Position numbers and translations under genes: made by a program
Notes under the pieces: model-generated
Told to the model about the DNA's origin: nothing
What the model saw: the letters and a program-made list of their open reading frames with translations, nothing else
The model's database searches: none
Shown: one piece after another, positions 1 to 12,000 of the stretch
Numbering within the stretch: position 1 is the first letter of the stretch
How the letters are laid out: the number at the start of each line of letters is the position of its first letter
Assembly (NCBI GenBank): GCA_964035545.1
Contig: OZ037768.1
Location: 12,272,741-12,336,740 of the forward strand
Direction: 5' to 3'
From: Bugula neritina
Taxonomy: Eukaryota; Bryozoa; Gymnolaemata; Cheilostomatida; Bugulidae
Length of the DNA stretch: 64,000 nucleotides

Positions 1-371
1 ACCAAACAACCTTAAGATAACCAAAAAGAAGCAAAGTGGGAAGTACAAAATATAAATAAGTGTTCAATAATATATAAATGAGCAGGCAAGTATAATTCCA
101 ACCTTTAGACTCTAAATGATGGCTGCAAAAGTTATAATTACACATTACAATAACATAAGCAAGTTAACAAAATATTATGCCACAATACATGATATTATTA
201 AGAATGAATAATTTATTATATTGCATACATTTATTGAAACTGTATGTTAGAACCAATCTCATCATTTAGGTTTCAAGAATTATATAATACATAATATCAT
301 ACAGAATGTATAGCTTATGCAAATAATTCAGAACAACATTGAGACAAACTAACAAATATTTATATTCTTAC

Positions 372-2164
372 TGATCGTGGCTGTGGACTAGAAGACGCTG
401 ATCCACCTCCAAATCCAGCCAATAAAGAAGTATCTGCTTTTTTCTTAGATTTGCCAGACTTTCCTTTGATTTTATTTGGAATCCACTAAAAATTAATTAA
501 TGAAGTCGTCAAGTATAATGGCAACTTTTGGTGAGTGAAAACTTATACTTATTATTGTCATGTTCACCTTATTTGCATATCTTACCTTGAATGGGGCTTG
601 CACCAACACAGCAGGATTATTATGCTGAAGATATTCTGCTCTTTCCCACACAAACCAAATATCGTGGCAGACTAAACGCCAAAGCAGATCGAATACCTGA
701 ACGACAAATGGATAATACATAATATTGCTAACGTCACAAATTTCAAGAGCTAGTAAATTTCTCAATTGGTACTAAAGTTCAAATATATGAAATATTTTCA
801 TGTTTATATTTATAACATTATACTCACATGATCAGCACTGCGCATTGCAAATAGCCTTGCATCTACAAATGTGTCTGGGGGTATGACGTTGCTGTAAAAA
901 AGCATTAATTGTAAATATGCATCCAAATAAATCTTAGTGAAACTAAATTATCTACAACATTCTTGAAGTATCCTTTGTTTAAAAAAAATAATTGCTGTAT
1001 CTAATAGTCTATGACTCTATGTCCTTTGTGGAGGCATTATGTTAAACTGTGTAAGGCTTACTTCCTAATTACAAACATATTACTTGTAAGGGTTTCTTTT
1101 TGATTAGAAACAAAACATGTATATTTAAAGCAATTAGCGTAAAAAAATTCAGTGTAAAAGCTAAGTGCATACTAGAAAAATTCTTATAGATAAAACTAGT
1201 ATATACAAAGCTAAATAAGTGATACTAAGCTAAATTTTGACTACAATTATGTATTATCCAAAACAGTAGTAGAAGCCATTTGTAGCTGAGAATAGAGAAA
1301 TGCAAGGATTATAAGTTTTAAGCAAAACATATACATTCTAATGTTTTGGGTAATTGTGACAGCAAATTTTTTCTCAATATAACTTGTCTAACTTGTATCT
1401 GAGTGACCAACAATTGAAGTTACTTAATATGATAACTCACAAAATGCATAAATATTAATATTTTTGGTTAGATGGGTAAACTGAAAGCTATGTTATGTGA
1501 CTTTATATTTTTAAACATTTCAAATGATATAGCTTCACCTGAAGACTATGCAGTGTAGCCTTTTGATAAAAGGTTAACGAGGACACTTACAACTAACAGA
1601 TGACAAAACTTTACATGCAGCTTAGACTGAGTATTTTGTGCCAAACTATAAACCAGTTAAATGTTATAAAACACCTTTACAGATATTCACTAAAAGTATG
1701 AATTTATTTTCACCAACATAATACAGAGATTACTTGCCATTGCTTTAACTCTCGCACAATCCATTCTGCCCTAGTAACTTTTTGTTGCTGTGTTAGACTA
1801 CAACATAAATCAATGCATGAGTACTTTTTAAAACTTTGAGAAGACAACATATGAGGATTAAACTATGCTGATTAAGTTGTGCTAAATTTATTATTAAAAT
1901 TATTGGTCTAAGTACTAATCAAAAGTAAGTTTTGAAAACTATTATTAGTGTTAGACATATGGCTGCATGAGTGCTTAACTTACCCTTCTAAAGACTGGAC
2001 ATTTGAAATATCTCTGCCAGTCATACTCTCGACCAGTGTCTTCAAATTAGTACCACTCATTAAATCTAGCATAACATTGCTGAGGGATACGTTGTACTCT
2101 CTCAATCGCAAATTAATCCAGGCAGTAAAGCCATTGACACGGGTTCGCAAAGACATGGATATGC
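372..2164 (-). CDS. Partial gene with calponin-homology-like region (unidentified family)
   Basis: Five consecutive exons read on the minus strand: 1984-2164, 1738-1797, 828-891, 586-696 and 372-485. All junctions keep one frame. The first exon encodes a segment with WINLRL and LMSGTNLKTL, which looks like the start of a calponin-homology (actin- or microtubule-binding) domain. The next exons encode RAEWIVREL, a DARLFAMRSADHVFDLLWRL stretch and HDIWFVWER. The last visible exon is lysine- and serine-rich (KGKSGKSKKK) and looks like a flexible tail. The exon 1738-1797 only stays in frame if its intron uses a GC donor (gcaagt). The first exon has an internal ATG at 2156-2154, but its acceptor suggests at least one more exon upstream. 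The donor after 372 shows that the gene continues beyond the left edge. I cannot name the family; a cytoskeletal or ciliary CH protein is an inference. Confidence 0.7.
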
Positions 2165-2211
2165 CTGTAAAAAATTATTCTTCAAAACATAATAATAATA
2201 CATAAAAAATT

Positions 2212-2285
2212 CCCCCTCCACTGAGATTCGAACCTGAGACCTTCGGCTTGCAAGCAAGATGACTACTGGGTAATCTTATCACTAC
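2212..2285 (-). repeat. tRNA-derived SINE-like remnant
   Basis: On the minus strand this stretch carries a good RNA polymerase III B box (GGTTCGAATCT) preceded by CTTGCTTGCAAG, like the anticodon arm of an Ala(TGC)-type tRNA, and followed by CAGTGGAGGGGG. The stems are not complementary enough for a functional tRNA. The copy at 44608-44681 shares the anticodon-arm core, B box and 3' end, so a dispersed tRNA-derived family is likely. Confidence 0.45.
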
Positions 2286-3203
2286 ATGATGAATGTTTAA
2301 GATATTCAATATAAGTGGTAAGTCATAAGTTGAGATAAATGTTATCAAATTTATTCTCTCAATTTTTTTTCTAAATTACATGTTGTGCATATCTACAAGT
2401 AATTCACTAAGACCTAAGTCATTAAATTCAATTTTAATTTAAACCCAAGCTTAAATGTCAAACTGAAAATGACGCTAAAAACCAAACTAGTACTAGTAGT
2501 AGGAAGTTTCAGTTTTAAAAAGTGATTTTTAAGACTTAGTCAAAACCTTAAGCTAATAATGTTGATAGATTTTTCCAGCAATAACACTAACAGTAACAAT
2601 CATTAATAATAGTAATACTAATACTGATGGTACTAGTACAGTAGTAGGCTAATAAATACAACTATCAAAATAATTAAATTTAATTAAAGGGTACATTATA
2701 ATTATTATCATAAAATTAATCAGTAAATATTTTAATTTATAATTTATATAAAATACTATTTTATATACTAATACTAATAGTAATAGCAAGGCCAAGAGCC
2801 ATGGCCTATGCCCATGGCCATGGGCTATGATATTCATATTGATAATGATGTTAAAATAAAAATTAGGTGAAGTTCATAATCTCAATCTATTCTTAGCTAA
2901 AATATATTTTTAATTTATATAGGAGCCACACTAAAACGCAAATTAAAATTAGTTAGTTTTCAAGTAGCTCCTGAATAAACAGTTACAAATATTTAGAGTG
3001 ATATTCGAAGTCGGTGAATTGGTAGGTTTCCCTATATTCTGCCATATTGAAATTACGCACGGACATGCTTGACAACCGCCAATCAGAGTCTTCTGTTTAT
3101 CACGGGAAAAGAATAAAGAAATCAATCCGAATCGCGTACAATGACCATAAATAAGCACAGACTATCATTTACAATCGACAAATTGTATGATAGCCCTTTT
3201 ATG
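2286..3203. other. Noncoding A/T-rich DNA
   Basis: No exon, RNA gene or element was recognised. It contains a short perfect palindrome (GCCCATGGCCATGGGC, near 2812-2827) and scattered TAATAC/TAATAG motifs. It may be an upstream intron or the promoter of the minus-strand CH-like gene. Confidence 0.5.
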
Positions 3204-3211
3204 ATTAAGTG

Positions 3212-4924
3212 CAGGGCTGTCCAACAGGCGGCCCGCGGGCCGGATCCGGCCCTCCAGCTATATTTGTGTGGCCCCCCAAGGTATAGCCAGTTACAAATTT
3301 TTGTTGATCAAATTTGCTAACTAGCCTGAAACAGCAGCACATAGGATAGTTGAGAGCATCCCACTTTGAATTTCTATTAAAATGTAGTTTAAGTTCTTCT
3401 ACAATATTGTTCTGTGGGTGGTATGCGTGTTGCCTACTTGTCATTGTTTAGCCTGAGATCAAACTACAACCAATAACAGCAAGCTAGTCATTATAGTCTG
3501 TTAGCTAGCAAGCCTGTGACTTATAGCAATGTAGACGCCTATAACATTATAATATGCTCATCTCTACGCGTTCACTGAAGTGTGAAGTTATGCACAGTGC
3601 TTACTAGTGAAAAAGAAATATACCATTTCCAGTGTATAAATAAATCCACAATTTATATTAAATCTAAAAGTCATTGCTTTTTTATTCAGATATCATGTTT
3701 TCCTGCTAAGATTGTTTATTGGTACTAAAAAAATCAACTTTTGAGGCAAAGTTAGCCAAAAATGTGCAGTTTTTTTCTATAACTTTGCAAAAGAATAAAC
3801 AAATTCCAAAAAAGTTGCACTGGGAAAAATAAGATTCACAACATAGCTTTTTTCTTTTAATTCTAGTACCCTACAATCAAATGAGATTGTTTTTACTGGT
3901 ACTGAATTTTTACACAGTTACAATGCAAACCTCAGCAAGGCAGTTGCAGCTAAAAAGTTGCCCTTAGCTATCCTGTGCAGACAGATATTTTAAAGACATT
4001 TAATCAGGACTGGCCAAGTATAGAGACAAGACTTTTTTGAAAGTATAACTGAGATCTCATTTTTATTGATTGTATTGTGAAAGATAAGTAATTGAAGAAT
4101 CCCTGACACACTTCACTTATGCAGTACTAAAGTATTATTGTGTATATGTTCGTTTTCATTTACATACTGTCTTAAGGTTAGATGCTTAAACAATTTTGTT
4201 TTATAATGAATTTTGTGCGAGTATGTACTGAAATGATTTGGGAGTTGTAATCATCTTGACCTTTGACCTTTAACTGCTTGTTAGACACTGCACTGAGACA
4301 GCTTGAAGGTTTGAACTTTGAACTTTCAATTTTCAGTCAAATGAGATACACAAAAATAGATACTACACTTCACTCACTAATCAGCACATAGTCCAGCAAC
4401 TAAGGGTTGCATGTTCTGATACGAAACTAGATATTAACAGAATTGTTCAAGGCAAACAGTACTCACTGTGTACTCACAACTGTCTCACTGATGGTTGTAA
4501 AATACAACTATACCGGTATTAGTACAGACTTTTAGCACTGGCGCATCTTGTTTAAATTTGCATGTGCAATCATGAATATATACTTTGTATGTATATATGT
4601 ATAATTTTTTATGCACAAACATAAATGCATATATAATTATTGATTATTTAAGTAATAAAAATGAAATGTTTCTTGTTTACCTATTTTAATTAAATGCATA
4701 TATATGCACATACACACACGTAAGTAATATATATCTATTTAAATATATTATAATTTTAATAAACATGCAAAGCCTAGCCATTGCTTATAATTATAATACA
4801 TATAGCCTGCAGATGTTTAATGAATCTTGAAAATTGATTTTAAAAACAGAAAAATTTTTGTGGCCCTCGGCCCAAGCTAAAACTTGCAGACTGGCCCTCG
4901 GTCTGAAAAGGTTGGACACCCCTG
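3212..4924. mobile_element. hAT-superfamily DNA transposon, apparently non-coding
   Basis: The left end is CAGGGCTGTCCAAC and the right end is its near-perfect reverse complement (GTTGGACACCCCTG), the typical hAT (Charlie-like) terminal sequence. It is flanked by a perfect 8-bp target-site duplication, ATTAAGTG, at 3204-3211 and 4925-4932, the size expected for hAT. The 1713-bp body has no long ORF that could be an intact transposase, so this is a non-autonomous or decayed copy. Subterminal GGCCC-rich stretches (3228-3260 and 4862-4905) are similar in composition at the two ends. Confidence 0.88.
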
Positions 4925-4932
4925 ATTAAGTG

Positions 4933-6050
4933 CATTAACCATCGGGACACGATTATAATTGTGTGCTTTGCTTACAGAGCGTTTTATGACAAAAGCACAT
5001 TTGGTAGTTAATGCCTGTTGAAAACTAGCATACTTGGTTAAAAGTCCCCATTCCGTTGAGAACCCATGATGATTATCACCATGATATTAAAGGCTTTTTA
5101 GAGAGCGAAGAACTGTACCTCTTATCATGCTGGAAATATTATGGTTTTGAGAGCTTCTGCTTGAAGCACTTCCTAACATCACCAATATGACCTTACCTGG
5201 ATTTAAGCAAGCATAAGTGCTTACTATAGTGCAAGTGCTCAAACCACTGGCACTAGGCAATGACTGCCTCATATACCTTTGATAGCCTATGCCTCATGCA
5301 ATTAATGCTGTGCAAAATAATGTAACGTTATCTGATTATGTTCAAAGTTACTATGCCATCTTATGAAATTTATTTTAACTATTTGCATTCACTTTATGGG
5401 TGCTAACTGTTTATCAACATGTATAATATATTTTTGTACAAACTTGCATTTAAAAACATAATATAGACCCAAAAATAAAAGATAGAACCTATAATTAGTA
5501 TATGTAGCTTTAGCACATAATATTTTTTAAGCTGTTATATTTAGAGAAGTTTAGTGATATACAGTAACCAAATTTATAGAAAAGATGATTCCAGCTATGG
5601 AAGGTAGTGTAGAAACCATATACATGTATTTGATTGCCTATCATAAATATCAACTATTGAAATTATCAGTGTTTATATTATGTTATGGGAGAAGGTAGAA
5701 AGAGTTAAGTTTTCCTTAAACTAATCAGGAAAATCTAGGTAAAAGTTTTAGTGTCATCTAATGATTTTTTGCCTACAATTTTCTGAGAACTCACTAAAAC
5801 ATGTTTGCTCATAACTCATAAGTTTAACAAAACTCTTATCGAGAAAAAAGAAACTTTATTTATACTTTCTGACAGTGGTATATTTAAACTTATTTCTACT
5901 TTTTAAGAACCAACAAATGTAGTGTGTGATGTGATCCAACACACATTGTTTAGGTCATGTGACCATGATGCAAGCATGATCTAATTTTAAGCTCATTTTA
6001 TATAACGTTATTTTTGTGACGATTGCCATTTACAGATAAAAAATCATGAG
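4933..6050. other. Noncoding DNA, no gene recognised
   Basis: A minus-strand ORF at 5087-5272 has no recognisable domain and no supporting exon context. I see no exon, RNA gene or repeat structure here. Confidence 0.5.
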
Positions 6051-7381
6051 TAGGGGTAACGGGGGCACAACGGTCATAGGGGTACAAAAAGCCGGCCAAA
6101 TTGTCAGAGAACTTATTGACTTAGAGTTGTGATTTTTTTTTCATAAAAAGATATTGACATAATTATTCAGCCTCTGTAGTTTCAACACTTGCGGAACATA
6201 CGTGTTGAAAAGGCGAGTAAAAAACTGTTTTTACCTACTTTTGTAAATTTTTTAGGATGTCGTTGAAGCCTTATAACTTTTTACACTCAAAGGCAAGAAG
6301 CCTAAATTTTACTAATATTGTTGCCATTGCTTGTCTCTACAATGCTTAACTAGTATAACAGCAAACACTGAAATAAATTTTCCTTGAGGCACATTTATTT
6401 TCGATTTGGCCACACGGGGCACAATGGGCCACGCTGACCAGGGCACAATGGGCCACCTGATTATTGCACCCTGATCACTGTTATTAGTTTGTTTGCCCAA
6501 AAAGTTGGCTGAACTGTTACTAAAATTTATAAATATAGCCATTTCTGACCTTTTTGTAAAATATCAAAGACATCATGGTAAGACTACAAAACTACAAGTT
6601 GAAGCTCCCCTAATACATACATCTGATAAGGTTAAAGCTTTGCCATTTTATACATAATACAAAACACTTTGTTGTTGCTACTATAGTAGATAGTCATGAT
6701 AATCATTATATATTACACCATTGAGGGAATATACATGCATTCGACTGAAATAAATTGTGATTTGCTAATTTGCTCCCCCCCCTCTCCTTTCCGTACTCCA
6801 GTCACAAACCTCAGCCATGCATGCACCTTAGCTACAGTTCATTGAAAAAAGTTCACTCAGAATTTTTTAGTACATTTTAGTAAATTTTTTTTAATAAACG
6901 TTGCTCTGAAGTGAAAATAACAAAACATTTTTAGTTTTAAACAATAATGATAATGGCACTGCAGAACTGAGTGACGTGCGTTTGATTTTGCCTTCCTCTG
7001 CTATCCGTAGTGGCACAAACTGTACAGCTAAAACATGAATTTTGCTGTAAATCTGAAAGAGTATCTTTATTTATTTGTATTATTAAATAAATAAAGATCA
7101 GATATAACAAAATACGCAAAATTTCAATATATTTGTTGTGTCCCACCCAGTGGCCCATTGTACCCCGGTACCGGGGCACAATGGGCCAATTTTTTCGTCA
7201 TGAAAATTTCATTATTCTGAAAGTCGTGAAAGAGATAGAAACAACAAACTGGTACCTGTAATAGACAACAGGTGTAGCATTAGGACTAGAGATCATTGAA
7301 CTAGTAACTTGAAAAACAGACGAATGAGAGCAACAAATGCAAAATTCGGCCCGTTGTGCCCCCCCCCCCCCGTTACCCCTA
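6051..7381. mobile_element. DNA transposon remnant with terminal inverted repeats and TA target duplication
   Basis: The left end (GGGGTAACGGGGGCACAACGG from 6053) is matched in inverted orientation at the right end (7343-7379), where the G run is expanded to about 14 cytosines. Both ends are flanked by TA (6051-6052 and 7380-7381), as in the Tc1/mariner-like group. Inside, the motif GGCACAATGGGCCA recurs near 6418-6435, 6440-6456 and 7174-7187, and at 7151-7187 it forms a hairpin around CCCCGGTACCGGGG. Only short minus-strand ORFs (6312-6542, 6937-7179) remain, so no intact transposase is present. Confidence 0.7.
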
Positions 7382-9078
7382 TTAACAGTGTAAACTTTGA
7401 AGAATAATTTAATTTAAAGCATGGCTTTGAAGTGGTTGAACTATTGATTTTTCCAATAAAGTTGTCATCCTGTTTTCCTACATTGAACTACCTGGATTGA
7501 AATTTTATTAAGGGTTAAATACATTATGCAATTAAGTTATAATTTAAGTTTCTGCCCTATTGCTGTGCAATAATTAACTTTTTACACATTATAAATGGTG
7601 GCTAATGGTATGCTGACCTAGCAATTGAGGTTTACCTTATTAGGAGTATCATTATAGAGGCTAACCAGGATTTAAATTTGGCTGCCAATAATTATATATT
7701 AAGAAGCCAAGGGTGGACAAACTCTTGTTCTATAACTACACACTAGACTCTAGAGCCACAGCAACAAAACGAAAATTTCAAGTCTGCATCTGAACTGTAG
7801 ACAAAACCATAAAGGAACTGAATGATGCAAATTAAAATTTAGGAATGGCAAATACAGAGAATATTAAAAAGATGCAGATGCTGCTTGTGGCAAGGGCTAA
7901 ATTTTAATGGACATGTGAAGTTGTCTGTCTTCAAGCTGGGAGACCAACTCCAAGCTGGCAATTAATTCATAAAAACAGTAGCACAAATCTGACACATGAC
8001 TATTAGGTATTTAATACAAACCACACTGTGCAAGTCATGATATATGATAGTCATAAACATAACTTAATTGCCTTTTTAGCAATAGTAGCAACAGATTTTT
8101 TCCAAGGCACATTATACATTACATGCTATAAAATAGAACTTTCCAAATACATCCTTGCAGAAGTTAAAACTTCATGTAAGTCAACACTCGGCATGTATTT
8201 TCGAAAAAAAAGAATAATTCTGAAAGGTTAGCAAATAATAAATCTCATTTTATGCAAGTGATTCAGGTTTGAAAATAAACAGTTCTATATGTCCTAACAA
8301 AAATAAACTAGCGAACGCTGCTAAGAATGGCTATTTTGAAACTAAATTCAGTCTCGTGACCTGATGAGGGCTCAACTGCAAACATATGTAAATGCTACAA
8401 TATTTACATTCTCGCACTGTGACCCATCTATTTGACCTGGAAAGGTGATAAACTGCTTATTATTCTTAAAAATGGTCAAAGAACTCTGCACCCAAAGAAC
8501 CCAACAACGTATCTAAAGAAAGATCTATAAGAGAGTGGTAAATATTTCAAGCTATGCAAAGAAATAAGTTGGAAAACAAAGCTGCTTTTGAGAAAATTAC
8601 CAAAGTTGCCAATGAGATTAGCTGCATTGATGTAGTTACTTGTGTTTCTATTTTTGAGAGAAATTTTTATAACTGAGAAACTATATTTAGAAAAATAGAA
8701 ACAAATATTAAAGAGTTGAAATTCTTTCATTCATAAAAATATGGTATCCACAATTGTGTTACAGTGTAAAATGTATATTTAGAGACTTTGCAAGAAAAAG
8801 CTTACATATAATACAAGGATATTGACTGCATTTAAAAATTATAGAAAAACATATACAAATATTCAAAAATATGGTAAAATAAATATAAAAATTGCACTGT
8901 TTCAAGTATATTGCATCATGTAGTAATTCTTACTATGCTAAATGTCTGACTGTAGTAAGTCACAAGCGCCAAAAAGCATCTATAAATGTATCCTCATTAT
9001 ACAAGACAAAGAATGCATCAGAAGTTACTTAAAAGCTTTGGAATTTATGTTGCCATGCTGGTATTTTCACTCCAAAAA
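7382..9078. other. Noncoding DNA downstream of the ANKS3-like gene
   Basis: No supported gene. It must hold the 3' untranslated region of the minus-strand gene ending at 9079, but I could not place a clear polyadenylation signal. Confidence 0.5.
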
Positions 9079-12000
9079 CTAATATTCTGTTTGATGTTCA
9101 CTGCCCAACTTATCAAGATTAAAGATAGCCATGTTCATTGATTTGGAGCCCTCGGTTAAGGCGGCCTGCAAACCGTCCCACAAATCCTCGTTAGACATGT
9201 TACTCAAATCAGTCACTTGTTTACGGGTTGCCTCATCCGTTAGTTTTAAAGTTTCTTGTAGTTGCTCGGGAATAAATCCTACATCTGATCCATTCTCATG
9301 ACGAGAACGAAGTAACTGCTGAATAGTTCTACAGAATTATAGTTCAACAATTACACTACACATCCCACTAATTCACAATTATCTATTAAAATAATAAAAT
9401 GGCAACAATAATAATATTAGGTAAGAAGCATAGTCAATATTTTAAAGAATTCATAAAGTTTTCAAGATGTTATTTACTCTGCTACAAAATGAGGGTTGAT
9501 GCAACTGAATATCTCATAGTTGATAGTATCAACTAACTCATAGCTGATAGTATCAACTAACTCATAGCTGATAGTATTGAACTTTAGCAAACAGTAGGAC
9601 AACTACTGAAGTCAAACAAAATCAAGAGACTGCATGTTCCGACATAATATATATTCAAACAAAATATAGTTAAACTAAGATGTTATAATATTTTAGTCAT
9701 TCTTGTTCACAACCTGTGAAATAGAGTTTTATAGACAGAATGTTCTGTCGCATGATATGAAGAGAAAACCACCTGCAAAGCAGCTGAAATACTTACTTTA
9801 CTTTGACGTGATTTTTTAAGGCTTTAACACATTGCACTCTAATGTCTTTGCTTTGCCTAATCAAATCATCTTTTCGTACTTTTTCAGCTAACAAGTAATT
9901 TTCTGTCAGAGATCTGATGTTCTTCTCCTGCTCTAGTTCTTTGTGATAATGGTGAAGTTGGGTGTAAGTCTGAAAAGAGATTTACATCTATATAATATAC
10001 GATAATATACATAATATATGATAATGATTATAATAATGACAATATTGATAAATTACGTTAGGAAAATACACAAAAATCCCTGCAAACTGGTTTTTTTAGC
10101 ACAAAACCCTCATAAGTTTCAACTAAATCAACCACAATACAGATCAAGAGCATTATTCTCGAAAGTTTGTTGTATAATAATAGTAAAAGAATAACACAAA
10201 GCTCTTTATACCTCATATAGGTCAAAAATATTTCAAGCATATTGCTATAATGTTATGACCTAGAAACCAGATCTATCAGAATTTTAGCAACATGATTGGT
10301 TATTGAGTGAACAGCAAGAAAAAAAAATAGAATTAACATGCAACTTTTTTCTATTCTCAGGAAATCACAAAAAAACTTTAATTTAACCAATCTGGTTCGA
10401 TCTAATTGGCGATGATTTCACTGAGACTACAGGTGACTTAATTAATACTTCATTTGACTTTGATTGAGTAAACTTAATTGATTGAGACTTTACCTGACTC
10501 AACTGCCATGTTTTTTCTTTCAAATCTTGTTGAAGGGATTCTAACTGAGTGGCTAATGAAGCATCATTATTCCCTATGTTGTTAGCAGGCGTGTTATTCT
10601 CCTTATGCCAGCTAGCTATTGCATTCGTAATCTTACGACGAGGTCCAAACTTATCCAGACCTATTTCTTTGAGATCTTCTGCAGTGAGTGTGAGAAACAC
10701 CTACATATAAAAACATTACAGACTAAAGATGATCTGCTTTACCTTGTTAAACTCACTTCTGTCTAGGACTAAAATCTTTTGATTTGAAGATTGAAAAATT
10801 AAACACTGAGAAGAAACTGGCTAATTTTCGAGATTGAAAAAAGTCAAAAGAAAATTTTTAGATATATTTTTGAACGCTTAGCGTGGGGCCACACGACGTG
10901 AATTTCCCACACGAACCACATGCAGAAAATTCGTCTAGGCTAAAAATGGGCTGTTGTGTGCGGATTCCATGCGAATAACATGCTGAGCTGGCAGTGCGGA
11001 GAGCTTGTGCGGGTTTGATCTAATTAGCTGGTTGTCACTAGCGAGTACACTTTTTGTGTTTTAATACGCAATTAAATTTTTAGTGAACTAAATCAAAACA
11101 TATTCCTATAGTTTGCATTTTCCGCTTTTATAATATCTAAAGTCACTTTATCGAGGATGTAGATTTAAAAACAAACGCTTGTAGGCGAGCAGTAAAGTTT
11201 AATGCCAATATCATTAACTAACAAATTTCCGCACCTGCAGCCAACGCACTGAGTGTGGCAGATCGTTCCCACATTTGGAGCCGCATGAGAGAAATCCGCA
11301 CCGTGTGGCCTTACGCTGGTCTTAAATTTTGAAGTCATTTGCAAAAATGTGGTATATGAATAATATACAATCAACCAAAAACTTGAGAACTATATGCATA
11401 TAATAGACAAAACTATATAACTATATGAATGTACCCAAATATAAACAAACACGTTACATTTTTATAACATAACACGATAAAACATTGTAATGTCCAACTA
11501 CCCCATACCTCAATATCTATGTCATTTTCTATGAATTTGTTCTCATAGTGACTTAAACCTAGTGGCTGAAGTATTTCAAGAATGTTGGTTGGTCTGCTAG
11601 ACGCTATCTTTGGTGTAGGAGATACTTGCATTCCCCTAGCACCGCCTGCAGCTTGCTGGGGGCCTTTTGGCACTGATCCAAAACATTTCCGTTGAGCGGG
11701 AGACTTGGCTTCTTCACTGTTTTCAACATTCAGGCCTCGGAGATTCGAGCTCACACCATCTTCAACTGCCACAAATTGTTTGGTCAGTATACATTATATA
11801 TAAGTGTCCTGCTAATATGAATTTGTTGAGCTAACAAAATAAGAACATAGAATTACTTTTATCACCTAATTGTTGAGTCAAAATGTACTACCTTGATGAG
11901 AGTGGTGCTGAGATTTCCTTCTATGAGTATCAGTTTGTATTGATACTGGCTCTTTAAAAGTAACGCAGCTTTTCTGGGCTACAAACACATTTCTATGCTA

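Noticed and set aside
3205-3444. Minus-strand ORF as hAT transposase
   Set aside because: It is only 79 codons, covers the terminal repeat itself and has no transposase motif.
5087-5272. Possible upstream exon of the CH-like gene
   Set aside because: It contains no CH similarity and no phase-compatible exon boundaries.
9513-9576. CRISPR-like or regulatory repeat
   Set aside because: There are only about 2.6 head-to-tail copies with no spacers; an ordinary minisatellite.
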